From Mycobacterium angelicum (lineage in GTDB: Bacteria; Actinomycetota; Actinomycetes; Mycobacteriales; Mycobacteriaceae): 64,000 bases of DNA. The translations under genes were made by a program, and so were the position numbers. The first letter of the stretch is position 1, and every line of letters starts with the position of its first letter. Shown here in pieces: positions 24,901 to 35,845 of the stretch. Under the pieces are notes generated by a model. That model worked only from the letters and a program-made list of their open reading frames with translations. It was not told where the DNA came from and did no database searches. The stretch is taken from contig NZ_MVHE01000004.1 of the NCBI RefSeq assembly GCF_002086155.1, forward strand, positions 62,001 to 126,000, given 5' to 3'.

Positions 24901-27900
24901 AACACCTTCGTCCACAGCCGAACTCGCGGGTAACCGCGGGGCCGGCTACCGGCTGCAGCACGCGGAGGTGTTGAACTGGGGCACCTTCGACGGCCAGGTC
25001 TGGCGGTTCACTCCCGGCACCGATACGGCGCTGCTCACCGGTGACATCGGCTCGGGTAAGTCGACGATCGTCGACGCGCTCACCACATTGTTGGTGCCGT
25101 CCCACAAGGCCGCCTACAACAAGGCCGCCGGCGCCGAGGCCCGGGAACGCACCCTGCGCTCCTACGTCGAAGGCCACTACAAATCGGAGCGAAACGAGGC
25201 GACCGGTAGATCGCGCGCCAAGGGCTTGCGCGAAAACCGCCGAACATACTCGGTGATCCTCGGCGTCTTCACCAACCACGGCTACGACGAGACGGTCACC
25301 CTGGCCCAGGTCTTCCAGCAGCGCGAGAGCACCGGACAGCCCTACCGCTTCTTCGTCACCGCCACAAAGGAGTTGTCCATCGCGACGGACTTGGCCGACT
25401 TCGGGTCCGATCTGCGTGATCTGCGCAAGCGACTGCGGGCGGGCGGCGCAGAAATCTTTGACGAATTCCCCAAGTACGCAACCTCGTTGCGTCGCCTGCT
25501 TGGGATCCGGTCGGAGCAAGCCCTCGAGCTGTTCCACCAGACCGTTTCGCTGAAGTCGGTTGGCAACCTCAACGATTTCGTGCGCGACCATATGCTGGAA
25601 CCCAGCGACTCGACCGAGCGCGTCCGCCACATCATTGCCCACTTCGAAGACCTGACCAAGGCTCACGACGCCGTCAAACGGGCGCGGGAGCAACTCGACG
25701 CGCTTGAGCCGGTTGTGCAGACAGCGGCCAAATACGACGACGCGCTCGCGCAGCGCGAGTCATCGGAGCGCGAGCGATCCGCCGTCCGAGTGTTCATCGC
25801 CGAGTTCCGCTCCAGGCTGCTCGCTGACGAGATCGCTCAGTTGCAGACCAAAGGCTCGGCTCTTTTGCGGGAGCAGGACACCGCAAAGGCTGAGGAGCGG
25901 AAGCTAAAGAACGAACACGACTCTCTCATCGAGGAGCGCGCCACGGCGGGCGGCGACAGGATCGGCGAGCTGGAACGTCTCTCCGCTGAGGCACGAGATC
26001 AGGCCGAAACACGCCGTCGTACAAGGACTTTGTTCGACTCCGCCGTGTCCGACGCCGGACTGGAGGTCGTCGCGAGCAGCGTGGAGTTCACCGCCCTATC
26101 GGCCCTGGTTTCTGTCGAGCGTCCGCGGCTGGTTGCCGAGAAACGAGACCTTGACGCAAACAGCGCCGAAGCGATCGGGCGCGAGAAAGAGCTTCAACGG
26201 AAGTGCAATTACGTCACTGACGAACTCACGAGCCTGCAGCAGCGGACCAGCAACCTGCCCGTCGAGCAGGTTGAGGTGCGCGCCGAACTGTGCGCCGAGC
26301 TGGGCCTGGCGCCGGAGGATATTCCTTACGCGGGTGAGCTTCTCGACGTCTTCGATGAGCACGCGCAGTGGCGGGGAGCAGCCGAACGTGTGTTGCGTGG
26401 ATTTGCCCTCTCACTCCTGGTGCCACAGCAGCACTACGAAGCCGTCGCCGGATGGGTAAACAGTCGACGGCTTACGTTCCACGGCCGCGGCGGCAAGGTG
26501 ACCGGAGCCAAGCTGGTCTACGAACGGGTCCTCCGGCAACGTGTTCGCCTCCAGCCGCCGGAGCACGAGGGGCTGCTACTCGCCGCCTGCATCGAGGTCA
26601 AGGACGGCCCTTTCCGCGAATATCTCGTCAACGAACTCACGAAGCGGGCGGACTTCTGTTGCGCGGCAAATCTTCAGGAGTTCCGAAGCCAGCGACGAGC
26701 CGTCACCCGCGAGGGCCAGGTGCGCTCCGGCGAGCGCCATGAGAAGGACGACCGGCATCGCGTCGACGACCCCCGTCGTTGGGTTCTCGGCTGGGCCAAC
26801 GAACGAAAGATCGCCGCACTGCGCACCGAGCTGGCCGCGCTGGAGCTCGAGCGCGAGGCGGCCGCATCCGAGCAGGCCAGGCTCAGCGCGTTGCGCGAAG
26901 CGCTGCAAGAAAGGCTGGACGCACTTCTTCGGATCGAGGGATTCCGCTCGTGGGCAGACCTCGACGTCGACGAGGCCGAGTCCCGCGCGAACGACTACGA
27001 CGCCGAACGGGTTCGGTTGGAGGCTGGCTCATCGCGTTTGGAAGAGATCGCCCGAGCGCTTGCGGACAACGCCAAACAGGCCGACGCCGTGGGGGAGTTG
27101 ATCGAGAAACTCACTGGCCAACTTGCCACCACGGAGATAGCGAAAAGGCAAGCGGAACAAGGGAAGAAGCGTGACGACGAGTTCGTCGCAGGCCAGCCGC
27201 TGGTACAGCTGGCGGCCGCCCGCGAATCGTACGCGGCGCTCGAAAAGCGTCTCGGGGACAACCGCCCATCGCGGGCAGCGGACTGCGCCGAGGCCGAGAC
27301 AGCGCTGTCCGCTGATCTCCATCGGCGCATCGAGCGACTCTCCGGTCAACTCAACGGCTATGGACTGAACCTGGGCCAATACATGGGTGACGTCCTGCGC
27401 CAGTGGCCTGAGCTTCGCGCGGACATGGACGCCAATGTCGAGGCCCGCCATGACTTTCTGGCGTTCCGCGACCGTGTCGCGACCGACGATCTCCCGCGAT
27501 TCGAGAGTGAGTTCAAAGAACAACTCAATAAGAACGCCATCCAGGAGCTGGCAGGTTTCAACAACTGGCTCAACCGGCAGGCGTCGGCCATCGACGAACG
27601 CGTCAACCGCATCAACGAGGCGCTCGGCGCGGTGCCCTACAACCCGGGTCGCTTCATCCGACTGGAGAAGGAACCCACCACCAATCAGGATGTCGCCCAG
27701 TTCCGTTCAGATCTGCGCAACCTGACCAACGACAGCCTTGCGGTTGACGGTGACCAATATTCTGAGCAGCGTTTCCTCGACGTGAAGCGGATCATCGAGC
27801 GCTTCCGCGGCCGCGACGGCTACGCCGAAGCGGACAAGAACTGGACGCGACGGGTCACCGACGTCCGCAACTGGTTCGTCTTCTCGGCTTCCGAGCGCGA

Positions 27901-28291
27901 CGTCGAGACCGACCTGGAGTGGGAGCACTACAGCGACTCCGACGGCAAGTCCGGCGGTCAGAAGGAGAAGCTTGCCTACACAATCCTGGCGGCGTCGCTT
28001 GCCTACCAATTCGGGCTCGAATGGGGCGCCGAGCAGTCACGCGATTTCCGGTTCGCGGTCATTGATGAAGCATTCGGGCGTGGCTCCGATGTCTCGACGC
28101 GCTACGCACTGGACCTCTTCGCGACGCTCGGACTGCAACTTCTCATCGTCACGCCGTTGCAGAAGGTTCACATCATCGAGCCGTACGTTAAGGCGATCGG
28201 ATTCGTCGACAATCCGACCGGAACGTTCTCACGTGTGGTGACGATGACGATCGAGGAATACCGCACACGGCGCGGCGGACGGCGGCCATGA
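24893..28291 (+). CDS. jetC: Wadjet SMC-like ATPase JetC (MksB-like)
   Basis: This is the SMC-family motor of Wadjet, 1132 residues. Walker A is GDIGSGKST (50-58), long coiled-coil arms run from about 270 to 450 and 680 to 950 around a hinge, and the C-terminal head has the signature SGGQKEKLAYTIL and Walker B FAVIDEAFGRGS. Frames continuing upstream of ATG 24893 lie inside jetB and are not real. All three ATPase motifs look intact, so the complex is probably active. It overlaps jetD by four bases (ATGA). Confidence 0.94.
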   Translation: MGETPSSTAELAGNRGAGYRLQHAEVLNWGTFDGQVWRFTPGTDTALLTGDIGSGKSTIVDALTTLLVPSHKAAYNKAAGAEARERTLRSYVEGHYKSERNEATGRSRAKGLRENRRTYSVILGVFTNHGYDETVTLAQVFQQRESTGQPYRFFVTATKELSIATDLADFGSDLRDLRKRLRAGGAEIFDEFPKYATSLRRLLGIRSEQALELFHQTVSLKSVGNLNDFVRDHMLEPSDSTERVRHIIAHFEDLTKAHDAVKRAREQLDALEPVVQTAAKYDDALAQRESSERERSAVRVFIAEFRSRLLADEIAQLQTKGSALLREQDTAKAEERKLKNEHDSLIEERATAGGDRIGELERLSAEARDQAETRRRTRTLFDSAVSDAGLEVVASSVEFTALSALVSVERPRLVAEKRDLDANSAEAIGREKELQRKCNYVTDELTSLQQRTSNLPVEQVEVRAELCAELGLAPEDIPYAGELLDVFDEHAQWRGAAERVLRGFALSLLVPQQHYEAVAGWVNSRRLTFHGRGGKVTGAKLVYERVLRQRVRLQPPEHEGLLLAACIEVKDGPFREYLVNELTKRADFCCAANLQEFRSQRRAVTREGQVRSGERHEKDDRHRVDDPRRWVLGWANERKIAALRTELAALELEREAAASEQARLSALREALQERLDALLRIEGFRSWADLDVDEAESRANDYDAERVRLEAGSSRLEEIARALADNAKQADAVGELIEKLTGQLATTEIAKRQAEQGKKRDDEFVAGQPLVQLAAARESYAALEKRLGDNRPSRAADCAEAETALSADLHRRIERLSGQLNGYGLNLGQYMGDVLRQWPELRADMDANVEARHDFLAFRDRVATDDLPRFESEFKEQLNKNAIQELAGFNNWLNRQASAIDERVNRINEALGAVPYNPGRFIRLEKEPTTNQDVAQFRSDLRNLTNDSLAVDGDQYSEQRFLDVKRIIERFRGRDGYAEADKNWTRRVTDVRNWFVFSASERDVETDLEWEHYSDSDGKSGGQKEKLAYTILAASLAYQFGLEWGAEQSRDFRFAVIDEAFGRGSDVSTRYALDLFATLGLQLLIVTPLQKVHIIEPYVKAIGFVDNPTGTFSRVVTMTIEEYRTRRGGRRP

Positions 28292-29472
28292 CTGCCGGGT
28301 GGACCACACCAGATGACATTGCCGCCAGGGTCAGACGCCGGTGGGATGACGGATCGCTGTTGCGTGCTTACGCCAACGGCGATCCCTTCGATCCGATCGA
28401 AGTGCCACTTCGTGGCCCTAAACCGTCCCAGGTCGGCGACGACATCGCCGCCGCCCGCGGCTGGGTGGCTGCGCTTGACGATGGCCGTCGCGACGACTGC
28501 CGATACACGCTGCAGTGGCAATCGATCGGTGGCAGGCAAATCGGCCGTAACCGGCTTCCCGTCCGGGCGGCCGTATCCTCGTTCCAACAGGCCTGGGCGC
28601 TCTTGGGCGTGGCGACCTCGGTCCGTGATTTTGACGACCTCCTGGCTCTCGCGCAACGGCATCCTCAGGTGCGGGAGTGGGTCGTCGATCATCCGCATCA
28701 CGCGCTCAGCTTGGGGCGCGAAATGTCACCGCTGATCGCTGCCTATGTCTGGCTCGACGGTCACCGTCAATCGAATCGGTATCTGCGCGAGATCAGCGCA
28801 CCTGGCGTTGACACCAAGTTCGCCGAGCGGCACCGACCGGTTTTGGCGGCGATGCTTGGCGTTTCATCGACGCCGTCGGGATTCCTGGCGGGTCTTGGTC
28901 TCCGGGCGAAGCCCGGATTGGTCCGGTTACGACCCGCGCCCACGCTGGGCCTGTTGGCTCCGCTCACCGAGCTGGCCGTGCGGCCTGAAGAATTGGCACA
29001 GCTCAGCGTTGAGCCACGGGTGGCGATAATCGTTGAGAACGAGATCAGCTACCTGTGCATCGACGTCCCCGAGGACGGAGTCGTGATCTGGGGGAAGGGC
29101 TTCGAAGTCGACCGCGTGGGTCGGCTGCGATGGCTGGTGGAAGCTGACGTTCTCTATTGGGGCGACATCGATACCCATGGGTTCGCGATTCTCGACCGTC
29201 TACGGGCGTGGCTCCCGCACGCGCGCTCGGTGCTGATGGACCATGAGACGCTGCTCGCCCACCGCGACCGTTGGGTGACCGAAGACCGTCAGGCCAAGTC
29301 GGTTCTCACGCGACTGACACCGGACGAGCAGGACCTCTATTCGGAACTTGTCGGGGACGGATTCGGGGAACGAGTGCGCCTCGAACAGGAGCGAATCGAC
29401 TGGCCTTGGGTCGAGCAACGGCTACCAGGTGTTCAACGGCTGGCGGATCTCGAACTGTTGTCGGATGGGTGA
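28288..29472 (+). CDS. jetD: Wadjet nuclease subunit JetD (Toprim, DUF2220)
   Basis: This is the topoisomerase VI-A-like nuclease subunit that cleaves the captured plasmid, 394 residues. The N-terminal DUF3322 region (about 1-190) is followed by a Toprim domain with the acidic residue in VAIIVENEISYL and the DxD pair in LYWGDIDTHGFAIL. Both catalytic acid groups are present. It ends the four-gene jetABCD operon. M. smegmatis has a related plasmid-restricting system (eptABCD). Confidence 0.92.
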   Translation: MTAGWTTPDDIAARVRRRWDDGSLLRAYANGDPFDPIEVPLRGPKPSQVGDDIAAARGWVAALDDGRRDDCRYTLQWQSIGGRQIGRNRLPVRAAVSSFQQAWALLGVATSVRDFDDLLALAQRHPQVREWVVDHPHHALSLGREMSPLIAAYVWLDGHRQSNRYLREISAPGVDTKFAERHRPVLAAMLGVSSTPSGFLAGLGLRAKPGLVRLRPAPTLGLLAPLTELAVRPEELAQLSVEPRVAIIVENEISYLCIDVPEDGVVIWGKGFEVDRVGRLRWLVEADVLYWGDIDTHGFAILDRLRAWLPHARSVLMDHETLLAHRDRWVTEDRQAKSVLTRLTPDEQDLYSELVGDGFGERVRLEQERIDWPWVEQRLPGVQRLADLELLSDG

Positions 29473-29544
29473 GCAATTCGAGACGTTCAACGTCGCTGCA
29501 CCGTGGAGCCTGGTGCTGAAACGTGAAACAGGCTGGGCCGCTGA

Positions 29545-29727
29545 ACGTTTCCATGCGGCCAAATTGGGGCTAACACAACGGACGCCACCCACCGCGGGTT
29601 CTTCGTCATCCTGGACGTCGCTATCGGCGGGGGTTTCCCAGACACGTTCGGTGGCGGCCCAACGGCCGCAACTCTTTCCGGCCAGCCGATGCTCGTCGAT
29701 TACGTCTCGGTGTCTACGAAGGGCTGA
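29545..29727 (+). pseudogene. C-terminal fragment of a glycoside hydrolase family 16 protein
   Basis: A 60-codon frame reads HRGFFVILDVAIGGGFPD, then MLVDYVSVSTKG and TGA at 29725-29727, which is the closing beta-strand region of GH16 (laminarinase-like) enzymes. The catalytic ExDxxE region and everything upstream are absent. It marks a deletion point or the right edge of the Wadjet insertion. The rest of 29473-29931 shows no gene. Confidence 0.6.
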
Positions 29728-29931
29728 TCGAGGTCCGATTGTCGCGCGGAGGCGGGCAAAGCGACCATGACCTCCGGGAGAGGCCAGTGTTGCAGATGTG
29801 ACTACAGAGCGCGCCGGGCACTCACGGCCGAAGACTTGTTGCGCGCCAACGCAGTTCCCACTACGCGACGGCCGATTCGTCCACCCTGGGTTTTCTGCTT
29901 TCTCATAGCGCTATGCCCACCGCCACCTCAG

Positions 29932-31584
29932 TCAAGGACTTGGATACGGCGTGCCGGTGAGGATCGAATCGGCTGCCTCGCCGAGAACCGCCACTTCCAA
30001 ACCGCCGATGAGGGTAAGCAATCCAACATTAGCGGCGATCGGATTGCCGAAGGCGTTGATAAGACCGTCCAGGGGCTGGCCATTGACCGCTTGGATTAGT
30101 CCGTTCAGGAAAAGGTTGACGTCGTAAGACGGCAACGAGACCAGGGCGGCAATGGCCGCATCTGCCGTCGGAAGCAGCGTCGCGTAAGCGGTCGAGAAGG
30201 CATGCGTAGCGTTGCCGACGAATTGAGTGTTGGCCGCTTCGATGCCCAGCAGCACGTCCGTTATCGACGACGGTCCATTGGGCAGGGCCAGCGGCGCCGA
30301 CGACGTGAACGTCTCGGCCAGGCCCTGCAGCGACGGGAGCTGCGGAAGTCCTTGTGAATAAAGGGTATTGGTTGCCGCCGCGATGCCCTGCGGGATGCCA
30401 TTGATCATGGCGGGCCCCAGGGCAAGAGTGTCGCTGAGCGGCGGCAAGAATCCGAACGGGGTAGGCACGTCGGGCGCCCCGGTGGACCAGCCATAGTCCG
30501 GATTGCCGTAGCCCCAGTTCACCAGGGGTCTCAGCACCGGTTGCACAAGGTCCGCGATCGGGTTTCCGACGTAGGGGATATACCGGACCGGCTCCAGCAG
30601 CGGCAGATGCTGGTTGGGAATCATGTAGTACGTAGTGGTGGACGGTCCGTGTGTCGGAAGCACAATCGCCGAGCTAATCTGCTCGGGCGTCAGAGTTTCA
30701 TAGCCCGTGTGCGCAGTCACCATGCCCGCCAGGGCATTGAGGTCGGAGACGATGTTGATCGGGTATTGCGGAAAGTCGGCCCAGCCGTCGTATTCGATCG
30801 TGTAGACCTTGGTCGGGAAGGAATTGCTGGGAGCCGCGCCCAGGGTGGTAAAGCCCAGAGTCGGAAGGCTCAGCCCCGGGAAGCGTGCGTCCCACCCGCC
30901 GTTGGGGTTCATCGAATTACCAAGCAGCACAAAGTTTATCGGGAGCGCGCTCGGCGTGTCGCCAGGGGCCAGCAACCGCATTTCCAGCGACGCGATGTTG
31001 GCGCTCTGCGAGTAGCCCACGACGTTAATCGTGTTTCCGGCTTTGAGTTGTTCTTGGATCGCGTTGTTCAGGATCGTGACGCCACGGGCTATTGATACAT
31101 CCTGGGTCAAGTCTTTGACTCCGGTGTCCGGATATTCCCCGGCTGGTAACGAGAGGCCTTGGGGGAGAAGGCCCACGGGAAAATTGGGCACCACATATCG
31201 ATTGAATATGTTGGTCACGAAATCTGATGTAGGTGTCGGTGTTCCGCTACCGCCCATGACGAAAGTGACTATGTCACCCGTCGTCGCCGTCTCGCCGGCA
31301 AGCGTGCCCACGCTGGCGGCCTCGGTGCCGGCGTATGCGGCGCCGGCTGCGGCCAGCGTCTGGGCGAATTCATCGTGGCACAGCGCCGCTTGCGCCATCA
31401 CCGCCTGACACTCGTGCGCGAAGTCGTTGAAAAGGGTTGCTATAGCCCCAGATACCTCGTCGGCGCCGGCAGCTACCACCCCGGTCGCCGCGCGCGCAGT
31501 GGCCTCGTTGATCGTCGTTACAAGCGCCTCCACGTCCGCAGCCGCCGTCGCCAACGCCTGCGGCTGCGCACGCACGTACCCCAT
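29932..31584 (-). CDS. PE-family protein with PE-PPE serine-hydrolase domain
   Basis: This is a 550-residue mycobacterial PE protein. The N-terminal PE domain (1-100) starts MGYVRAQPQALATAAADVEALV, and the C-terminal PE-PPE (PF08237) domain is an alpha/beta hydrolase with nucleophile S192 in VVGYSQSA, an acid in YDGWADFP and the histidine in NQHLPLLEP. Known members hydrolyse fatty esters and are exported by ESX-5. I start it at ATG 31584 because PE proteins open this way; codons up to 31602 are also in frame. It stands alone, convergent toward the Wadjet operon. Confidence 0.88.
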   Translation of the reverse strand: MGYVRAQPQALATAAADVEALVTTINEATARAATGVVAAGADEVSGAIATLFNDFAHECQAVMAQAALCHDEFAQTLAAAGAAYAGTEAASVGTLAGETATTGDIVTFVMGGSGTPTPTSDFVTNIFNRYVVPNFPVGLLPQGLSLPAGEYPDTGVKDLTQDVSIARGVTILNNAIQEQLKAGNTINVVGYSQSANIASLEMRLLAPGDTPSALPINFVLLGNSMNPNGGWDARFPGLSLPTLGFTTLGAAPSNSFPTKVYTIEYDGWADFPQYPINIVSDLNALAGMVTAHTGYETLTPEQISSAIVLPTHGPSTTTYYMIPNQHLPLLEPVRYIPYVGNPIADLVQPVLRPLVNWGYGNPDYGWSTGAPDVPTPFGFLPPLSDTLALGPAMINGIPQGIAAATNTLYSQGLPQLPSLQGLAETFTSSAPLALPNGPSSITDVLLGIEAANTQFVGNATHAFSTAYATLLPTADAAIAALVSLPSYDVNLFLNGLIQAVNGQPLDGLINAFGNPIAANVGLLTLIGGLEVAVLGEAADSILTGTPYPSP

Positions 31585-31696
31585 GGGGCACATGCCTACC
31601 ATGGCAACCTATGACCGCGAATTGACGTCGCTTGGAAAACCATGTGACGGGCGGCGTTCGCCGAAGGTTCTGGCGTCACGGTAGTACCGTGGCCGG

Positions 31697-32860
<1,164 letters not shown>

Positions 32861-32888
32861 TGGCCTTTTGACCCCTAGAATATTGACC

Positions 32889-33536
32889 ATGGCGTCGATG
32901 ACGAGGCCACGGGCCGTCGGAATGTTCATGGTCGCCTGCTGCGCACTACTCACGGTCCCCGCGTGCTCGCACAGCAGCTCGGCGGCCCATTCCGGGGCCA
33001 AACCGGGTTCGCGAGCCGACGCGTTGATCGTCAGCGTCGAAGATGTGCGGCGCATCGCCAACGCCGAGGAACTCACCGCACATGCCCACGCCGACGTGCG
33101 ACAACCGCCACAAGGTGACATGAACGCTCCGGGCCCCTGCCGGGCCGCGGGAACCAGCGATCTCACCTTCGGCAGCGGTTGGTCGGAGTTCCGCAGTGCC
33201 GGCTACCACGGCATTACCGACGACCTCAAACCCGGCGGACCCGCCATGATCCAGTCGGTGAGTCAGGCCGTTGCGGTGTACCCCGATTCGAAGACCGCGC
33301 GCGGTGCGCTGCGTCAACTGGAATCGGCGTTGCAGGACTGCATCGCCCTCGGCGACGCCAACTACAACTTCACCCTGGACAAGCCCGACGGCTCAACGCT
33401 GCGGATCACCGCCGACGCGTGGAGCCATGTCTATCGCGAGAAATCGTCGGTGTTGATGTCGGTGGGCGTGGTCGGTCTTGAGCCGGCAGGGCGCATCGCC
33501 ACCACCATTTTGCAGACGACTACCGATCGCGTTTAG
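32889..33536 (+). CDS. lpqQ: Lipoprotein LpqQ, PknH-sensor-like
   Basis: This is a 215-residue secreted lipoprotein. The signal ends in a lipobox VPAC, and the remainder resembles the extracellular sensor domain of PknH (the IQSVSQAVAVYPDSKTARGALRQLESALQDC region with its paired cysteines). M. tuberculosis LpqQ (Rv0835) is nearly the same length and lies after the same tRNA group. The ATG at 32889 gives the best signal peptide. Its stop overlaps the stop of the convergent CBM2 gene. Ligand unknown. Confidence 0.82.
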   Translation: MASMTRPRAVGMFMVACCALLTVPACSHSSSAAHSGAKPGSRADALIVSVEDVRRIANAEELTAHAHADVRQPPQGDMNAPGPCRAAGTSDLTFGSGWSEFRSAGYHGITDDLKPGGPAMIQSVSQAVAVYPDSKTARGALRQLESALQDCIALGDANYNFTLDKPDGSTLRITADAWSHVYREKSSVLMSVGVVGLEPAGRIATTILQTTTDRV

Positions 33537-33958
33537 CTGCAGGGTAGCCCGTTGATCCGACAATTCACCGGTGGCGAGTAATTGCCGATCAGCGCGCCTC
33601 GGAAACCCAGCGAGACCGAGCCGCCGGGTGGAATGGTGTAGTTGAAATTCGCCGGGCCCAAAGTCCAGTGTGTACCGGATTGGGTAACCGTGCTATTCCA
33701 CGGGTGCAAGACGGATTCGTTTGCCGGCAAGTCGAATTCGAGCTTCCAGCCGCTCAGGGGCGCCATGGTCAAATTGGTGACGGCGCCGCGCGCGATGAAA
33801 CCCGTCTGCCACTGCGATTGCACCGACAACGTCGCCGATATCGCAGCCGCGTTGGCCACCGGCGCGCTACCCAGGGCGAGAATGGCAACGATGAACGCCG
33901 ACAGCGCGACGTGAAGTCCTGGGCGCCAAAGCTTCTCGTAACGGCGCAGTCCACTCAT
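33533..33958 (-). CDS. Secreted cellulose-binding (CBM2) domain protein
   Basis: This is a 141-residue protein with a Sec signal peptide (LHVALSAFIVAILALGSAPVANA) followed by one carbohydrate-binding module of family 2. CBM2 features include SVQSQWQTGFIARGAVTN, the conserved W in PLSGWKLEFDLP, and PGGSVSLGFRGA near the end. There is no catalytic domain. M. tuberculosis has a similar secreted CBM2 protein (Rv1987) elsewhere. It likely binds cellulose or a similar glucan. I start it at ATG 33958; codons up to 33970 are in frame. Confidence 0.85.
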   Translation of the reverse strand: MSGLRRYEKLWRPGLHVALSAFIVAILALGSAPVANAAAISATLSVQSQWQTGFIARGAVTNLTMAPLSGWKLEFDLPANESVLHPWNSTVTQSGTHWTLGPANFNYTIPPGGSVSLGFRGALIGNYSPPVNCRINGLPCS

Positions 33959-34056
33959 AGGGCCCAACACTATAGCCGAACAGGCGATGTTGGCTCTCCG
34001 TCGCGGCCAAAGCTGCGATAACTATGCTCAACCGAAACCGCGATGAAATCTTGGGA

Positions 34057-35781
34057 TTACGCGAGCACCGGGATCAGTAACCGAGACGACGAACGCACCG
34101 TGTTGAGGCTGCTGGTGCCCACACTGGCATGACGGAAATTCATGATCGCCGGTGCCGACGGGTCCTGGTCGTCGCTGGTGAGCACCAACTGGATGCGGTG
34201 CCCGCTCTTGAACCGGCGCGCGTTGGGAACTAACGGGATTCGGTATTCGACGTCCTCGCCCACCGGTATCCCCACGGCATTCCGGCACGGCAGCACCGGT
34301 GCGCCGGGGCGGCTGGCCGCTTCGTCGACCTCACGCATGCTGGCTCGCAGCCAGCCGGCTGTCACGTCGCAGAATTGGCCGTCGGGAGCGACATCGCGCA
34401 ACGTGGCCATCCACGCGGTGTCGACGGCCGTCGCCGATGCGACCAGGCGCAACTCGATGTCGCCCACGACATCGAGATCCGCACTCAGCGGGGCACTTGT
34501 CCAGGTGAGCACTGACGGCGGATCGATCGCGCTGGGCTTGGGGCGGCCCAAACCCGCTCCCAGCACCATGAATTCGCGGCTGCCCGGCAAGCCCTCGTCG
34601 TCACTCAACGTGCCGTCGGCACGCAGCGCGAGCTCGCGGTGCGGAGCGTCTGAGGGAGGCCATGATTCGGCGGTGCGCCACTCCTCGGCGCCGGGCAGGA
34701 TATACCGGATCGGTGGTCCCTCGAGGATGCCGGTGTCGCGGCCCTTCAGCCAATGGTCGTACCAGGCCAGCGCTTCGACGTGCAGACTTTCCCATGGCCA
34801 GGTCAACCCGTACCGGCCGAGCAGGCTCATCCGCACACAAGCATTGTCCGACAATCCATTCCAGGTGGTGAATGTCGAAGGAAGGTGCAATGGCACGTTC
34901 TCCCAGTCGCATCCCAAGTAGACCGGGATGTCGATTTCCTTCAACAGCGGCAACAGGTTTCGCTCCTCCCACCATTCGTCGCGGGTGGGATGCTTGACCG
35001 CGCAGTCCAGCCACAGCTCGTCCCAGGGTTGCGGGTTGTGCGGCAGCTTGATCAGCTGGCGCAGCATCGTGACCGCCGATTCGCCGTTCATGCTGGCGAA
35101 CTTCTTGTGCAGCCGCGGGGTGTTCAATATGCGGCGCACCAGTCCGACGGGCGTGCTGCGCCAAAGCTTGTCGCTGCGCTCGGAGGTCAGTCCGACCATC
35201 GCCAGGAACGGTGTCACGAACGACGAGCTGAACAGCCCGTGGTGGCCGCCGCCGTCGTACATGTCGGCCGTTACGGCGACGGGGAAGATCGCCTTGAGGT
35301 GGGGCGGGCGCTCGACGGCCGCCTCGAGTTGGGTCATCGCAAAGTAGCTGATCCCGAGCATGCCGACGTTGCCGTCGCACCACGGTTGTGCGGCCACCCA
35401 CTCGACGAGGTCATACATGTCTTGGCGTTCCTGGGCGTCGAAGAAGCCGAACGTGCCGCCGGATCCGCAGGTGCCGCGCACGTTGGCGATGACGTGGACA
35501 TATCCGCGCGACACCCAGAAATCCGTCACACCGGCCTCGATGAATCCGGCCGGAGCGCCGAAATCCTGCATCTGCCTGGGATAGGGCGAGGCGGCGATCA
35601 GCGCGGGAAAACGCCCGGATGCGTCGGGCCGGTGGACATCGGCGAGCAGGGTGGTGCCGTCGCGGACGGTGATCTCGGCATTGGCGTCGGTGCGCTTGGT
35701 GTATTGCGCCTCGCTGAGATTGCGGTATTGCCGGCCGGTGGTCTGCGGGCCGTTGAGCGTTTTCGTGGTGGTGTCGCGCAT
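34057..35781 (-). CDS. CocE/NonD-family X-Pro dipeptidyl-peptidase-like hydrolase
   Basis: This is a 574-residue serine hydrolase of the CocE/PepX family. The N-terminal alpha/beta domain holds nucleophile S145 in GISYFAMT and the preceding NVRGTCGSGG block; the C-terminal beta-jelly-roll region includes HRIQLVLTSDD. Such enzymes act on esters or acyl-Pro peptides; the substrate here is unknown. It is divergent from a TetR gene across a 64-base region holding a strong palindrome, so it is probably repressed by that regulator. Confidence 0.88.
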   Translation of the reverse strand: MRDTTTKTLNGPQTTGRQYRNLSEAQYTKRTDANAEITVRDGTTLLADVHRPDASGRFPALIAASPYPRQMQDFGAPAGFIEAGVTDFWVSRGYVHVIANVRGTCGSGGTFGFFDAQERQDMYDLVEWVAAQPWCDGNVGMLGISYFAMTQLEAAVERPPHLKAIFPVAVTADMYDGGGHHGLFSSSFVTPFLAMVGLTSERSDKLWRSTPVGLVRRILNTPRLHKKFASMNGESAVTMLRQLIKLPHNPQPWDELWLDCAVKHPTRDEWWEERNLLPLLKEIDIPVYLGCDWENVPLHLPSTFTTWNGLSDNACVRMSLLGRYGLTWPWESLHVEALAWYDHWLKGRDTGILEGPPIRYILPGAEEWRTAESWPPSDAPHRELALRADGTLSDDEGLPGSREFMVLGAGLGRPKPSAIDPPSVLTWTSAPLSADLDVVGDIELRLVASATAVDTAWMATLRDVAPDGQFCDVTAGWLRASMREVDEAASRPGAPVLPCRNAVGIPVGEDVEYRIPLVPNARRFKSGHRIQLVLTSDDQDPSAPAIMNFRHASVGTSSLNTVRSSSRLLIPVLA

Positions 35782-35793
35782 AATTTCACGCTA

Positions 35794-35813
35794 CGTTGAA
35801 ACTAGTCTCAACG
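35794..35813. promoter_or_regulatory. TetR operator between hydrolase and regulator
   Basis: CGTTGAAACTAGTCTCAACG is symmetric at 18 of 20 positions around ACTAGT, midway between the two divergent start codons. It is flanked by a direct repeat, AATTTCACG at 35782-35790 and again at 35823-35831. It most likely binds the adjacent TetR protein. Confidence 0.65.
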
Positions 35814-35845
35814 CAAGATGAAATTTCACGGTAGGGTGAGGTCTG

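Noticed and set aside
29348..29770. 140-codon plus-strand ORF after jetD
   Set aside because: It starts inside jetD in another frame and has no protein character; the GH16 fragment is read in a different frame of the same stretch.
34753..35799. 348-codon open frame on the plus strand
   Set aside because: It is antisense to the CocE-type hydrolase, which has clear catalytic motifs; the frame shows the Gly/Arg/His-rich look of high-GC shadow readings.
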